Positions 27,515-36,463 of a stretch of 64,000 nt of DNA are shown piece after piece (the first letter of the stretch is position 1; every line of letters starts with the position of its first letter). The stretch comes from Oleiagrimonas sp963747595. GTDB lineage: Bacteria > Pseudomonadota > Gammaproteobacteria > Xanthomonadales > Rhodanobacteraceae. The DNA is taken from the NCBI GenBank assembly GCA_963747595.1, contig CAVVFO010000001.1, positions 434,001 to 498,000 on the forward strand, read 5' to 3'. The translations under genes were made by a program, and so were the position numbers. The notes beneath the pieces were generated by a model. That model was not told the origin of the DNA, did no database searches, and was given only the letters and a program-made list of their open reading frames with translations.

Positions 27515-27805
27515 ATGGCCCGCATTACCGTAGAAGACTGCCTGGGCGTGGTCGACAACCGTTTCGAGCTGGTGTTGATGGCCACCCGGCGTGCGCGTCA
27601 GCTCGCCAATGGCGCCGATGCCCTGGTCGACGCCCAGAATGACAAGCCATCCGTGGTGGCCCTGCGCGAGATCGCCGAGCGGCGCATCGACCAGGCCGCC
27701 ATCGACGATATCGATCGGGCCGAACGCGAGCGCGTAGAGCGTGAGGCGCTGGAATGGGCCGCCTCCGAGATCGACGAGGATCTGGCCAAGGCGTCAGAGG
27801 ACTGA
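27515..27805 (+). CDS. rpoZ: RNA polymerase omega subunit
   Basis: RpoZ, 96 residues. It starts MARITVEDCLGVVDNRFEL and carries the conserved LVLMATRRARQLANG helix. Omega assists assembly of the beta-prime subunit and forms part of a ppGpp site. The spoT gene follows 111 bp downstream, the usual pairing. Confidence 0.96.
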   Translation: MARITVEDCLGVVDNRFELVLMATRRARQLANGADALVDAQNDKPSVVALREIAERRIDQAAIDDIDRAERERVEREALEWAASEIDEDLAKASED

Positions 27806-27916
27806 TCATGACCGGTCGCGTTGCAGGTGCGTGGGTGCAAGCGGGGATGGCAGGTTGCCGCGTGTATGGCAGCACGACCGGGAGCACGGCGGCCTGAGCG
27901 GCCGGCGCGCGGAACC

Positions 27917-30088
27917 ATGAAGGCGTTGGACGAGGCGACGCCAGCAGCAAGCCAGATGCTGCCTGAAGGCATGCAGACGCTGCAGGACAGTCTGCATTAC
28001 CTGCCCCCGGAACAGATCGAACAGGTCCGTCAGGCGTATCTGACCGGCGCGCAGGCGCATGCGGGACAGACCCGCAACAGCGGCGAGCCATACATCACCC
28101 ATCCCATTGCCGTGGCGCAGATTCTGGCTGACCAGGGCATGGATGCGCAGACCATCGTCGCCGCGATCCTGCACGATACGCTGGAAGATACGCCGCTGCC
28201 GCGGGATCAGATCGAGTCCGTGTTCGGCGCGACCGTGGCCGAGCTGGTCGATGGCGTCACCAAGCTGGAAACAGTGCATTTCTCCAGCCGTCAGGAAGCC
28301 GCCGCGGAAAGTTTCCGCAAGATGCTTCTGGCCATGGCGCGCGATCTGCGCGTCATCCTGATCAAGCTGGCGGACCGCCTGCACAACATGCGCACACTCG
28401 GCGCCAAGGAGCCGGCCTCGCGGCGGCGCATCGCGCGCGAGACGCTGGAGATCTATGCGCCCATCGCGCAGCGTCTGGGCATGAACAAGCTCAAGGCGGA
28501 ATTGCAGGACCTGGGGTTTCGCGGGCTTTACCCGGATCGTCATCGCGTCATCGCCGCGCGTATCCGCAGTGCGGTGGGCCATCGGCGAGAGGCCATGGGG
28601 CAGATCGACAGCGCGCTGGAAGCGCGCTTGCACGACGAGGGCATCCCTGCGCGTGTCGTCAGTCGCATCAAGTCGCCGTACAGCATCTACACGAAGATGC
28701 GCAACGAGCACAAATCCTTCGATGATGTCATGGATGTCTACGGATTCCGCGTGGTCACCGACAGCGTGATGCGCTGCTATCAGGCCATGGGAGCGATCCA
28801 TGCGCTGTATCGCCCGGTGGAGGGCCGTTTCAAGGACTTCATCGCCATTCCCAAGGCCAATGGTTACCAGTCGCTGCATACGGTGCTTCTGGGGTCGTTC
28901 GGTGCGCCGATCGAGATCCAGATCCGCACCACCGAGATGGACGCGGTGGCCGAGCGCGGCGTGGCCGCGCACTGGATCTACAAGTCCGACAGCGGGCCCA
29001 GCAACAATGCCCACGCCCGCGCGCGCGAATGGCTGGCCAGTCTGGCCGATCGCCAGGCGGGCACCACCTCGTCGATGGAGTTCATCGAGAACGTCAAGGT
29101 GGACCTGTTTCCGGACGAGGTCTACCTGTTCACGCCGCGCGGCGACATTCTCTCCCTGCCACGCAATGCGACAGCACTCGACTTCGCCTATGCGGTGCAC
29201 ACGGATGTCGGGGACCATGCCGTGACTGCACGCGTGGATGGCAAGCTCGCGCCGCTGCGCACGCCGTTGGTATCGGGGCAGCAGGTGCGCATCATCACTG
29301 CGCCTTCGGCGGCGCCCAATCCGGGCTATCTGAAATTCGTGGTGACCGGCAAGGCGCGTACCGCCATCCGGCATTACCTGAAGCATCTGCAGCACGAAGA
29401 TGCCGTGGACTTCGGTCATCGCATGCTGGACCGCGCCCTGGATGCGCGCAGTGCCACACTGGAGGCCATACCAACGCCGGTGCTGGAGGCTTATCTGAAG
29501 TCCCAGGGCCTGAACAGGCTGGAGGAGTTGCTGGCCGATGTTGCCCTGGGCAACCGCATGCCGGGGCAGGTTGCCGCGCAATTGCTGGATGCGTTGCCCG
29601 GCGATGTGGCGCATGTCACCCGCGAATCGCGGCGCACCAGCGAGGACAAGATACGCATCGCCGGGACCGAGCGCGGTGTGCTCAGTTTCGGCAACTGCTG
29701 CCATCCGTTGCCCGGCGATGACATCATCGGGTATCTGTCCGCCGGCAAGGGCGTGGTGGTGCACCGCACGGAATGCCCCAACGTGGTCGAATTGCGCAAG
29801 TCGCCGCAGCGCTGCGTGGATATCGAATGGGATCGCGAGGTGCGCGGCGACTACAAGGTCGAGCTGCGCATCGAGGTGCTGAACCGCCCCGGCGTGCTGG
29901 CCACGGTGGCCGCGGCGATTGCCGAGGCCGATTCCAATATCGAGAACGTCGAGTACATCGAGCGCGATCTGAGTGCGGCGACCCTGCTGTTCGCCATCGA
30001 AGTGAAGAACCGCAAGCATCTGGCCGATGTGATCCGTCGCGTGCGTCACGCGGGCGTGGTCAGCGGCATCTACCGTCACCCGCTGTAA
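27917..30088 (+). CDS. spoT: bifunctional (p)ppGpp synthetase/hydrolase
   Basis: Long RelA-SpoT homologue, 723 residues. The hydrolase HD motif HDTLEDT starts at H86. The synthetase region carries SRIKSPYSIYTKM and RFKD at 304-307; a basic RxKD here marks bifunctional enzymes rather than RelA-type synthetases. TGS (VYLFTPRGDILSLPRNATAL) and C-terminal ACT (ELRIEVLNRPGVLATVAAA) domains complete the layout. ATG 27917 gives the normal N-terminus; the open frame begins about 96 bp earlier without homology. Cytoplasmic stringent-response enzyme. Confidence 0.95.
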   Translation: MKALDEATPAASQMLPEGMQTLQDSLHYLPPEQIEQVRQAYLTGAQAHAGQTRNSGEPYITHPIAVAQILADQGMDAQTIVAAILHDTLEDTPLPRDQIESVFGATVAELVDGVTKLETVHFSSRQEAAAESFRKMLLAMARDLRVILIKLADRLHNMRTLGAKEPASRRRIARETLEIYAPIAQRLGMNKLKAELQDLGFRGLYPDRHRVIAARIRSAVGHRREAMGQIDSALEARLHDEGIPARVVSRIKSPYSIYTKMRNEHKSFDDVMDVYGFRVVTDSVMRCYQAMGAIHALYRPVEGRFKDFIAIPKANGYQSLHTVLLGSFGAPIEIQIRTTEMDAVAERGVAAHWIYKSDSGPSNNAHARAREWLASLADRQAGTTSSMEFIENVKVDLFPDEVYLFTPRGDILSLPRNATALDFAYAVHTDVGDHAVTARVDGKLAPLRTPLVSGQQVRIITAPSAAPNPGYLKFVVTGKARTAIRHYLKHLQHEDAVDFGHRMLDRALDARSATLEAIPTPVLEAYLKSQGLNRLEELLADVALGNRMPGQVAAQLLDALPGDVAHVTRESRRTSEDKIRIAGTERGVLSFGNCCHPLPGDDIIGYLSAGKGVVVHRTECPNVVELRKSPQRCVDIEWDREVRGDYKVELRIEVLNRPGVLATVAAAIAEADSNIENVEYIERDLSAATLLFAIEVKNRKHLADVIRRVRHAGVVSGIYRHPL

Positions 30089-30123
30089 CGGGTCGCTACA
30101 AACTGGCAACCGAGGAATGTCGC

Positions 30124-30507
30124 ATGCCCCGCAAGATCATCAATACCGACCACGCTCCGTCGGCCATCGGCCCGTACGTGCAGGCCGTGCAGGTGAACGA
30201 CACCGTCTACCTCTCCGGCCAGATCCCGCTGGATCCATCCACAGGTGAATTGGTCACCGGCGATATCGACGTGCAGACCAGACGCGTGTTCGACAACCTC
30301 GATGCCATCTGTGCCGCCGCTGGCGGTTCGCTGGGGCAGCTTGTGCGCCTGGGTATCTACATGACCGACCTGAGCCATTTCGATACCGTCAACAGGCTCA
30401 TGGAACAACGTTTCACTGCGCCGTATCCATCGCGAGCCACGGTCCAGGTGGCGGCGTTGCCCAAGGGCGCGCATATCGAGATGGATGCCATCATGGTGCT
30501 GGACTGA
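30124..30507 (+). CDS. ridA: RidA family reactive enamine/imine deaminase
   Basis: RidA (YjgF/YER057c/UK114), 127 residues. It hydrolyses 2-aminoacrylate-type enamines released by PLP enzymes. The signatures SAIGPYVQAVQVNDTVYLSG and the active-site Arg segment PYPSRATVQVAALPKGA are intact. It starts 35 bp after spoT, the common spoT-ridA-recG order. Confidence 0.95.
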   Translation: MPRKIINTDHAPSAIGPYVQAVQVNDTVYLSGQIPLDPSTGELVTGDIDVQTRRVFDNLDAICAAAGGSLGQLVRLGIYMTDLSHFDTVNRLMEQRFTAPYPSRATVQVAALPKGAHIEMDAIMVLD

Positions 30508-30579
30508 GAGCATTATCCTACGCCGCACGACGGCGGTGTCGCATGTCGTGGTGCTCCGCCCTCGGGTAAGCTCTGGAGC

Positions 30580-32694
30580 ATGGCCCGCCCGCGCTTGAAG
30601 ACTACGCACCCCCGCCTTGGCGATGATGCCGGGCGCCAGCCGGTGACCGCATTGTCCGGTGTGGGACCGGCGTTGGCGCGATCGCTGGCACGGCTGGGGC
30701 TGGAGCGTGTGCAGGATCTGTGGTTCCACCTGCCGCTACGCTACGAGGATCGCACCCGTGTGGTGCCGATCGCGGATCTGCGTATCGGTGACCGGGTGCA
30801 GATCGAGGGGCTGGTGGACGCCGTGGAGAGCGGCTTCCGCTTTCGGCCGCAGCTGAAGGTGACGATTGCTGGCGACGATGGACGCATGCTGCTGCTGCGC
30901 TTTTTCCATTTTCGCCGCGCGCAGGTGGAACAGTTCCGCGTCGGGATGCGCCTGCGCTGCTTCGGCGAGGTCCGTCAGGGCATGACCGGGGCGGAGATGG
31001 TGCATCCGCAATATACGCGTATCGCGTCTGCGCACAGTGCCCTGGAAGCATCGCTGACGCCGGTGTATCCCGGCACCGAAGGATTGGGGCAGAAGCGACT
31101 GGCTACCCTGGTCAAACGGTCATTGGACATGTTGCCCGCGACCGATCGGCTGGAACTGATTCCGGCGCCATTGTTGCAACCGGCGGACTTCATGTCGTTG
31201 CGCGAGGCGTTGCTGACCGTACACCGGCCACCACCGGATGCCGACCTGGTTGCGCTGGCGCAAGGGCGCCATGCTGCACAGCAGCGTCTGGCGCTCGAGG
31301 AGCTGCTGGCGCAGCACCTGAGCATGCAGCGAGCGCGCCACCGGGTGCGCAGCCACCGGGCGTGGGTATGCAATGGCGAGAAACGGATGTCTGCGCGTTT
31401 GCTGCAGACGCTGCCGTTTGCCCTGACTGCTGCGCAACAGCGAGTGAGCGCCGAGATCGGCAGGGACATGCACCAGCCCCGGCCCATGCTGCGACTGGTG
31501 CAGGGCGACGTCGGCAGCGGCAAGACGGTGGTTGCCGCGCTGGCTGCACTGCAGGCGATCGGGTCCGGTTGTCAGGTGGCGCTGGTGGCGCCGACCGAAT
31601 TGCTGGCCGAGCAGCATCTGCGCAGCTTCCGCACCTGGTTCGAGCCCCTGGGGCTGGAGGTGACCTGGCTGGCGGGCAAGGTGCAGGGACGCAAGCGCAG
31701 CGCGGCACTGCAAGCCGTTGCCCACGGTGCGCCGCTGGTGATCGGGACGCATGCGCTGATGCAGGAGGCTGTCACGTTCGAACGCCTGGGGCTGGCGATC
31801 ATCGACGAGCAGCATCGTTTCGGTGTGCACCAGCGTCTGACATTGCGCGACAAGGGCCGCAGCGAAGGCATCGTGCCGCATCAGCTGGTGCTCACCGCCA
31901 CGCCGATTCCGCGCACGCTGGCCATGAGTGCGTACGCGGATCTGGACGTGTCATCCATCGACGAGCTGCCGCCTGGGCGCAAGCCGGTGCGTACCGCGGC
32001 GGTGTCGGCAGCGCGCCGGGACGAGATCGTGCAGCGCATACGCGTGGCGTGTACCGAGGGCCGGCAGGCGTATTGGGTCTGCACATTGATCGAGGAATCG
32101 GACCAGTTGCAGGCGCAGGCGGCCGAGGCGGCCTACGCTGAACTGGCCGAGGCGCTGCGCGGGCAGTCCGTGGCCCTGGTGCATGGGCGCATGAAGGCGC
32201 GCGAGAAGCAGGCAGCGATGGATGCCTTCAAGGCCGGCACGGTGCAGGTGCTGGTGGCGACCACGGTCATCGAGGTGGGGGTGGATGTACCCAATGCCAG
32301 CCTGATGGTGATCGAAAACGCGGAACGCCTGGGCCTGGCGCAGCTGCATCAGCTGCGTGGCCGGGTGGGACGCGGTGCCGTGGCGTCCAGCTGCGTGTTG
32401 ATGTATCGCCCGCCCCTGTCGGCCACGGCGCAGGCGCGCCTGCGCGTGATGCGTGAAACTAGTGACGGTTTTCGCATTGCAGAGGAGGATCTGCGCCTGC
32501 GCGGCCCCGGTGAAGTGCTGGGCACGCGCCAGACCGGTCAGCTGAGTTTCCGCGTCGCCGACCTGGCGCGCGACGCGCATCTGCTGCCCCTGGTGCACCG
32601 CATCGGCGAAGACATGCTGCGTGAGCACGCCGAGCGCGCGGATCACCTGATGCAACGCTGGATCGGCGGCGCCGCACGCTACGTCGATGCCTGA
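30580..32694 (+). CDS. recG: ATP-dependent DNA helicase RecG
   Basis: RecG, 704 residues. It rewinds stalled replication forks and branch-migrates Holliday junctions. N-terminal wedge/OB domain (LWFHLPLRYEDRTRVVPI), Walker A GDVGSGKTV near 309, DEQH box near 409 (IIDEQHRFGVHQR), LTATPIPRT, and the helicase C motifs VATTVIEVGVDVPNA and QLRGRVGRG are all present. The helical hairpin tail is intact. The MITE-like element begins 38 bp after its stop codon. Confidence 0.96.
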   Translation: MARPRLKTTHPRLGDDAGRQPVTALSGVGPALARSLARLGLERVQDLWFHLPLRYEDRTRVVPIADLRIGDRVQIEGLVDAVESGFRFRPQLKVTIAGDDGRMLLLRFFHFRRAQVEQFRVGMRLRCFGEVRQGMTGAEMVHPQYTRIASAHSALEASLTPVYPGTEGLGQKRLATLVKRSLDMLPATDRLELIPAPLLQPADFMSLREALLTVHRPPPDADLVALAQGRHAAQQRLALEELLAQHLSMQRARHRVRSHRAWVCNGEKRMSARLLQTLPFALTAAQQRVSAEIGRDMHQPRPMLRLVQGDVGSGKTVVAALAALQAIGSGCQVALVAPTELLAEQHLRSFRTWFEPLGLEVTWLAGKVQGRKRSAALQAVAHGAPLVIGTHALMQEAVTFERLGLAIIDEQHRFGVHQRLTLRDKGRSEGIVPHQLVLTATPIPRTLAMSAYADLDVSSIDELPPGRKPVRTAAVSAARRDEIVQRIRVACTEGRQAYWVCTLIEESDQLQAQAAEAAYAELAEALRGQSVALVHGRMKAREKQAAMDAFKAGTVQVLVATTVIEVGVDVPNASLMVIENAERLGLAQLHQLRGRVGRGAVASSCVLMYRPPLSATAQARLRVMRETSDGFRIAEEDLRLRGPGEVLGTRQTGQLSFRVADLARDAHLLPLVHRIGEDMLREHAERADHLMQRWIGGAARYVDA

Positions 32695-32732
32695 TTGCTT
32701 CACGCGGGGTGCTCGGGGGGAGGGCATCCTAA

Positions 32733-32893
32733 TGTACTGCTTCGCACTATTTCACCCATTCAGCGAGTCGCTGGGCGCACGGGCCATGGCGGCGTTGCAA
32801 CACGTGCCAAGGGAACAACCTTGGCGGCGCGCTGCGCCTTGCCATGCCCCGTGCGTTTGGCTCTGAATGGGTTGAATACTGTGAAGCAGTACA
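32733..32893. mobile_element. MITE-like inverted-repeat element, 161 bp
   Basis: A non-coding element with long imperfect terminal inverted repeats. The outer 31 bp of the left end (from TGTACTGCTTC) match the reverse complement of the right end (to GAAGCAGTACA) at 27 of 31 positions, and the first 11 are identical. Complementarity continues inward (CGCACGGG, CATGGC) to a central stem-loop, GCCAAGG-GAACAA-CCTTGGC. The element is flanked by a direct CTAA (32729-32732 and 32894-32897), a 4-bp target duplication. It has no transposase, so it must have been moved in trans. The TG...CA ends and 4-bp duplication fit several IS families; I cannot name the parent. It sits exactly at the hpnL stop codon. 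Confidence 0.75.
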
Positions 32894-33904
32894 CTAACGA
32901 GGCGTTGAGTTCTCGCCGCGGCGCCATTGGGCCCGCAACCGGCGTGTCTCCACCCACTGCCAGGAGATCAGCGCCGGCACGCCCATGACGAGCTCGCGCA
33001 TGCGCTTGATCAGCGACAGTGCGATGCTGACGTCCGTCGGCAGGCCGACCAGATTGCCCACCAGAATCAGCCCGCCTTCCTGCACCCCGAGGCCGGCCGG
33101 CACGAAGAAGATGAGCTGGCGCAGTGCCTGGGTCACGGCTTCGATTGCAATGGCGATGCCGATGCCCACCGGGTAACCCAGCAGGCGCAACGCCAGCCAG
33201 GTCTCGAAACTGCCCACGACAAGTCCGAGCAATTGCAGAAAGCTGGATACGAGAAGCCGCCTGAACCGGGCGTACATCCCGCGTATCTCCACATCCAGGC
33301 GTTCTCCGTCGATGAGGGCCGCCAGCCGCGACTTGCCACCCAGCACTCTCTCGGCCAGCGATTCGAGCCGCGAAAACAACCGTCCGTGACGCAGCAGCAC
33401 GATCAATGCGATCGGCAAAGGCAGGGTGGCGCTCAATCCCATCAGGATCGATTTTGCGAGACCGGTCGTCGGGGTCAGTTCAATCAGCAGAATCAGTCCC
33501 AGGGCGGTGAACAGATACTGATTGATGAAGTTCAGCAGGACTTCGATGATGACGCTGGCGGCGGCAACGGCATCGTTGACGCCGCGCCATTTGAGCAGCC
33601 GGATGCCGACAAGCGCACCGCCGACGTTGGCCAGCGGCAACAGGCGGTCACATGCCTCGCGCACCAAGGCGATCCACAACAGGGCGGGCACGTGGCCGCG
33701 CCGGTGCGGATCACGCGGCGCCAGCAGCACCCACCAGCCGATGACGTCCGGCAGCAGCGGCAGCACATGAAACGGGACCAGCCATGCAAGTCCCCAGCCG
33801 GCATGGTCGATGGCGCCGAATATGGTTTGCCAGCCTTGGTGCACGATCAGGGCGATCGTGGCGGCAAGGCCCAGCAGGCCGATGACATAACCGAACCGTT
33901 TCAT
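32894..33904 (-). CDS. hpnL: HpnL-like membrane protein (flippase-like fold)
   Basis: A 336-residue integral membrane protein with about eight helices, of the UPF0104/lysylphosphatidylglycerol-synthase-TM type found as HpnL in hopanoid clusters. Visible features: PFHVLPLLPDVIGWWVLL, ALVREACDRLLPLANVGGA and FVPAGLGVQEGGLILVG. The family is proposed to handle lipid-linked substrates, but its role is not demonstrated. The start at 33904 overlaps the hpnK stop (ATGA). The stop codon is read from the CTAA duplication next to the MITE-like element; the same TAG would exist without the insertion. Confidence 0.82.
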   Translation of the reverse strand: MKRFGYVIGLLGLAATIALIVHQGWQTIFGAIDHAGWGLAWLVPFHVLPLLPDVIGWWVLLAPRDPHRRGHVPALLWIALVREACDRLLPLANVGGALVGIRLLKWRGVNDAVAAASVIIEVLLNFINQYLFTALGLILLIELTPTTGLAKSILMGLSATLPLPIALIVLLRHGRLFSRLESLAERVLGGKSRLAALIDGERLDVEIRGMYARFRRLLVSSFLQLLGLVVGSFETWLALRLLGYPVGIGIAIAIEAVTQALRQLIFFVPAGLGVQEGGLILVGNLVGLPTDVSIALSLIKRMRELVMGVPALISWQWVETRRLRAQWRRGENSTPR

Positions 33905-34761
33905 GCCGGTACGGCCCCGGCATCGGCAAACCCGCGACACATGGTGCCGTGCGCGTGGATCGTCTCGCGCACCCGTGGCGACAGCAGCGCGGCCAGTTCA
34001 TCGCTGTGCCGGTAATGCCTCATGCCCAGACTGAGATCGTTGCGTGTCGCCGGGTGCAGATACACTTCGGACAGGCCGTGGGGGAGCCGTTCCAGGATAT
34101 CCAGCAGCACGGCTTCATCCATCGCACCGCTATGTCGGAGGCCGAATACATGATCGTTGTGGATGATCCCGGTTCTGTCCAGGCGCCGACGCATCAGGGC
34201 CAGCCACGGCCCGAGCCATGGGCTATTGCCCGGTTCCGCCGGCAGGCGCACCGCGCGCAGGCCGAATTCGCCGCCGATGGAGAGTAGCAGCGACAGGATG
34301 GTGGGATGCAAGTGGAAGTGCTTGTGCGCGTTGACGTGATCCAGAGGCAGCCCGGTGGCGGCAAACGCCTCGAACTGGGCGCGTATCTCGGCCGCCAGCT
34401 GCCGCCGTACGTGGGGCAGGAAAAAATACCGCACGCCGTTGCGCACCATGGCACTGTTGAACTGGCCGCGGGCATCGACCAGAGCCGGAATGCGTTGTGC
34501 CGGCAGGGTGGCGTTGCCATCGGCCAACACCAGGTGCAGGCCCACGGCAAGGCCCGGCATGCGGCGCGCGCGCCTCACTGCATCGGCCGCCGCGGGCGCA
34601 GATACCATCAGGCTGGCTGCACACAGAACGCCCTCGCGATGTCCGCGCTCCACGGCCGCGTTGACCGCTTCGTGCAGCCCGAAATCATCGGCAGTGAAAA
34701 TCAGCCGCGGCTTGCGGGCAAGCCGGCCTCGATGCGCGCCCTCGCCCCCGGATGGTTTCAT
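33901..34761 (-). CDS. hpnK: hopanoid-associated deacetylase HpnK (YdjC/ChbG family)
   Basis: YdjC/ChbG-family carbohydrate deacetylase, 286 residues. Metal ligands are in FTADDFGLHEAVNAAV (Asp) and DHVNAHKHFHLHP (His residues). In Burkholderia HpnK removes the acetyl group from the GlcNAc attached to bacteriohopanetetrol, between HpnI and HpnJ. Clustering with hpnI, hpnJ and hpnL supports the specific name over generic ChbG. ATG 34761 is chosen; a TTG at 34848 would lengthen it and neither has a clear ribosome site. 243 bp separate it from hpnJ. Confidence 0.85.
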   Translation of the reverse strand: MKPSGGEGAHRGRLARKPRLIFTADDFGLHEAVNAAVERGHREGVLCAASLMVSAPAAADAVRRARRMPGLAVGLHLVLADGNATLPAQRIPALVDARGQFNSAMVRNGVRYFFLPHVRRQLAAEIRAQFEAFAATGLPLDHVNAHKHFHLHPTILSLLLSIGGEFGLRAVRLPAEPGNSPWLGPWLALMRRRLDRTGIIHNDHVFGLRHSGAMDEAVLLDILERLPHGLSEVYLHPATRNDLSLGMRHYRHSDELAALLSPRVRETIHAHGTMCRGFADAGAVPA

Positions 34762-35004
34762 CGTCTGGAGGAGGTGGCCGGGGCGAGGAGACAGGGCGAG
34801 GAGCCGTTCGAGAACCGCCGAGCGCGGTGCCCGCGGGGTCTGCTGCAAACGGCGGGAGTCGTCATCAAGCCGTATTTTTGCCGGGCACGCTCCAGCGGGA
34901 GGCGTTCACGGACGCTGGGGCCTCGCTGCACTACCCACGTGGGCATGTCCAGGCGGGCCGGTCGCGTCCGGATGAAGGAGCCACGCGGGTCTCGCACAGC
35001 GGGT

Positions 35005-36444
35005 TCAGGCTTCGCGCGCGCGCAGAAAGTGGAAAAACTCCACGCCCTCGCGCAGTCGCCGCTTCATCATCTCCCTGCTGGCCAGCATTTCCTTGAGGAT
35101 CTCCCAGATCTTCGACGGCCGGAAGTAGAAGCTTTTGTAGAACGTCTCCACACCGTGATAGATGTCGTCCTTGGACAGGTGCGGATAGCTGATCAGCGCC
35201 AGCTGCACGCCCTTCTCGTTGACCAGATGGTGGGCTGCCTCGTTCTCCTCCAGCCAGCCTTCGCTCACGGCCTGCTTGTACAGCGAGGTGCCCGGATACG
35301 GGGCCGCCAGTGAGACCTGGATGGTGTGCGGATTGATTTCCTTGGCAAAGCGGATGGTCTTGGCGATGGTGTCTCTGGTCTCGCCGGGCAGCCCCAAGAT
35401 GAAGGTGCCATGGACCATGATGCCGAGCTTGCGGCAATCCTCGGTGAAGCGCCGTGCGATGTCGGTGCGCAGGCCCTTCTTGATGTTGTGCAGGATCTGG
35501 TCGTCGCCGGATTCATAGCCCACCAGCAGCAGGCGCAGGCCGTTTTCCTTCATGATCTTCAGCGTTTTGTACGGCACGTTGGCCTTGGCGTTGCACGACC
35601 AGGTAACGCCCAGCTTGCCCAGGCCGCGGGCAATCTCCTCCACGCGCGGCTTGAAGTCGGTGAAGGTGTCATCGTCGAACATGATCTCCTTGACCTCGGG
35701 CATGTTGTCCCTGATCCACTTCACTTCTTCCAGCACGCTTTCGCTCGAGCGCACGCGGTATTTGTGGCCGCCCACGGTCTGTGGCCACAGGCAGAACGTG
35801 CACTTGGAGCGGCAGCCGCGGCCGGTGTACAGCGACACGTACGGGTGCTGCAGATAGCCGATGAAGTACTTGTCGATATTCAGGTCGCGCTTGTAGACCT
35901 TGGAGACGAAGGGCAGGTCGTCCATGTTCTCGATCATGGCGCGTGCCGGATTGTGCTTCACGTTGCCGTCTTCCGGTCCGCCGTCCTTCACCGTGTAGCT
36001 CAGGCCCATGACCTTCTCCAGCGGCCGGCCCTCGGCGACTTCCTTGCAGGTATAGTCGAATTCCTCGCGACCCACGAAGTCGATGGCGGGCGATGCTTTG
36101 AGGGAGTCCTCCGGATCCACCGCCACCTTGGCCCCGACCATGCCGATGAGGATGTCGCTGCGTCGCTCCTTCAGCAGTTCGGCGAACCTGGCGTCCGTGG
36201 GAAACGAGGGCGTGCTGGTATGGATGATGACGAGGTCGTAGTCGGCGGCGATTTTCAGCGTTTCTTCAACGCTCAGGTCATCGGCCGGCGCATCCAGGAC
36301 GCGCGAGTCGCGCACCATTGCTGCCGGCTGCGCGAGCCAGGTCGGATACCAGAAGCTCTTGATTTCGCGTTTGGCCTGGTAGCGCGAGCCGGCGCCGCCA
36401 TCAAAACCATCGAACGAAGGCGCCTGCAGAAAAAGTGTTTTCAT
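35005..36444 (-). CDS. hpnJ: hopanoid-associated radical SAM protein HpnJ
   Basis: B12-binding-like plus radical SAM protein, 479 residues. The N-terminal domain contains PSFPTDARFAELL; the radical SAM cluster is CRSKCTFC in YTGRGCRSKCTFCLWPQTV, and VHGTFILGLPGET is the conserved strand after it. In organisms making bacteriohopanetetrol cyclitol ether, HpnJ is proposed to contract the glucosamine ring to the cyclitol. ATG 36444 lies 19 bp after hpnI and starts the family-like MKTLFLQAPSFDGFDGG. Confidence 0.9.
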   Translation of the reverse strand: MKTLFLQAPSFDGFDGGAGSRYQAKREIKSFWYPTWLAQPAAMVRDSRVLDAPADDLSVEETLKIAADYDLVIIHTSTPSFPTDARFAELLKERRSDILIGMVGAKVAVDPEDSLKASPAIDFVGREEFDYTCKEVAEGRPLEKVMGLSYTVKDGGPEDGNVKHNPARAMIENMDDLPFVSKVYKRDLNIDKYFIGYLQHPYVSLYTGRGCRSKCTFCLWPQTVGGHKYRVRSSESVLEEVKWIRDNMPEVKEIMFDDDTFTDFKPRVEEIARGLGKLGVTWSCNAKANVPYKTLKIMKENGLRLLLVGYESGDDQILHNIKKGLRTDIARRFTEDCRKLGIMVHGTFILGLPGETRDTIAKTIRFAKEINPHTIQVSLAAPYPGTSLYKQAVSEGWLEENEAAHHLVNEKGVQLALISYPHLSKDDIYHGVETFYKSFYFRPSKIWEILKEMLASREMMKRRLREGVEFFHFLRAREA

Positions 36445-36463
36445 GGACACGGACTCCGGAAAA

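Noticed and set aside
27806..30109. A 767-codon open frame antisense to spoT
   Set aside because: Mirror of spoT codon use; the product lacks domain motifs and spoT is complete.
32733..32904. Truncation of hpnL by the MITE-like element
   Set aside because: The TAG stop comes from the CTAA target itself, present on both sides of the element, so the uninterrupted gene would have ended at the same codon.
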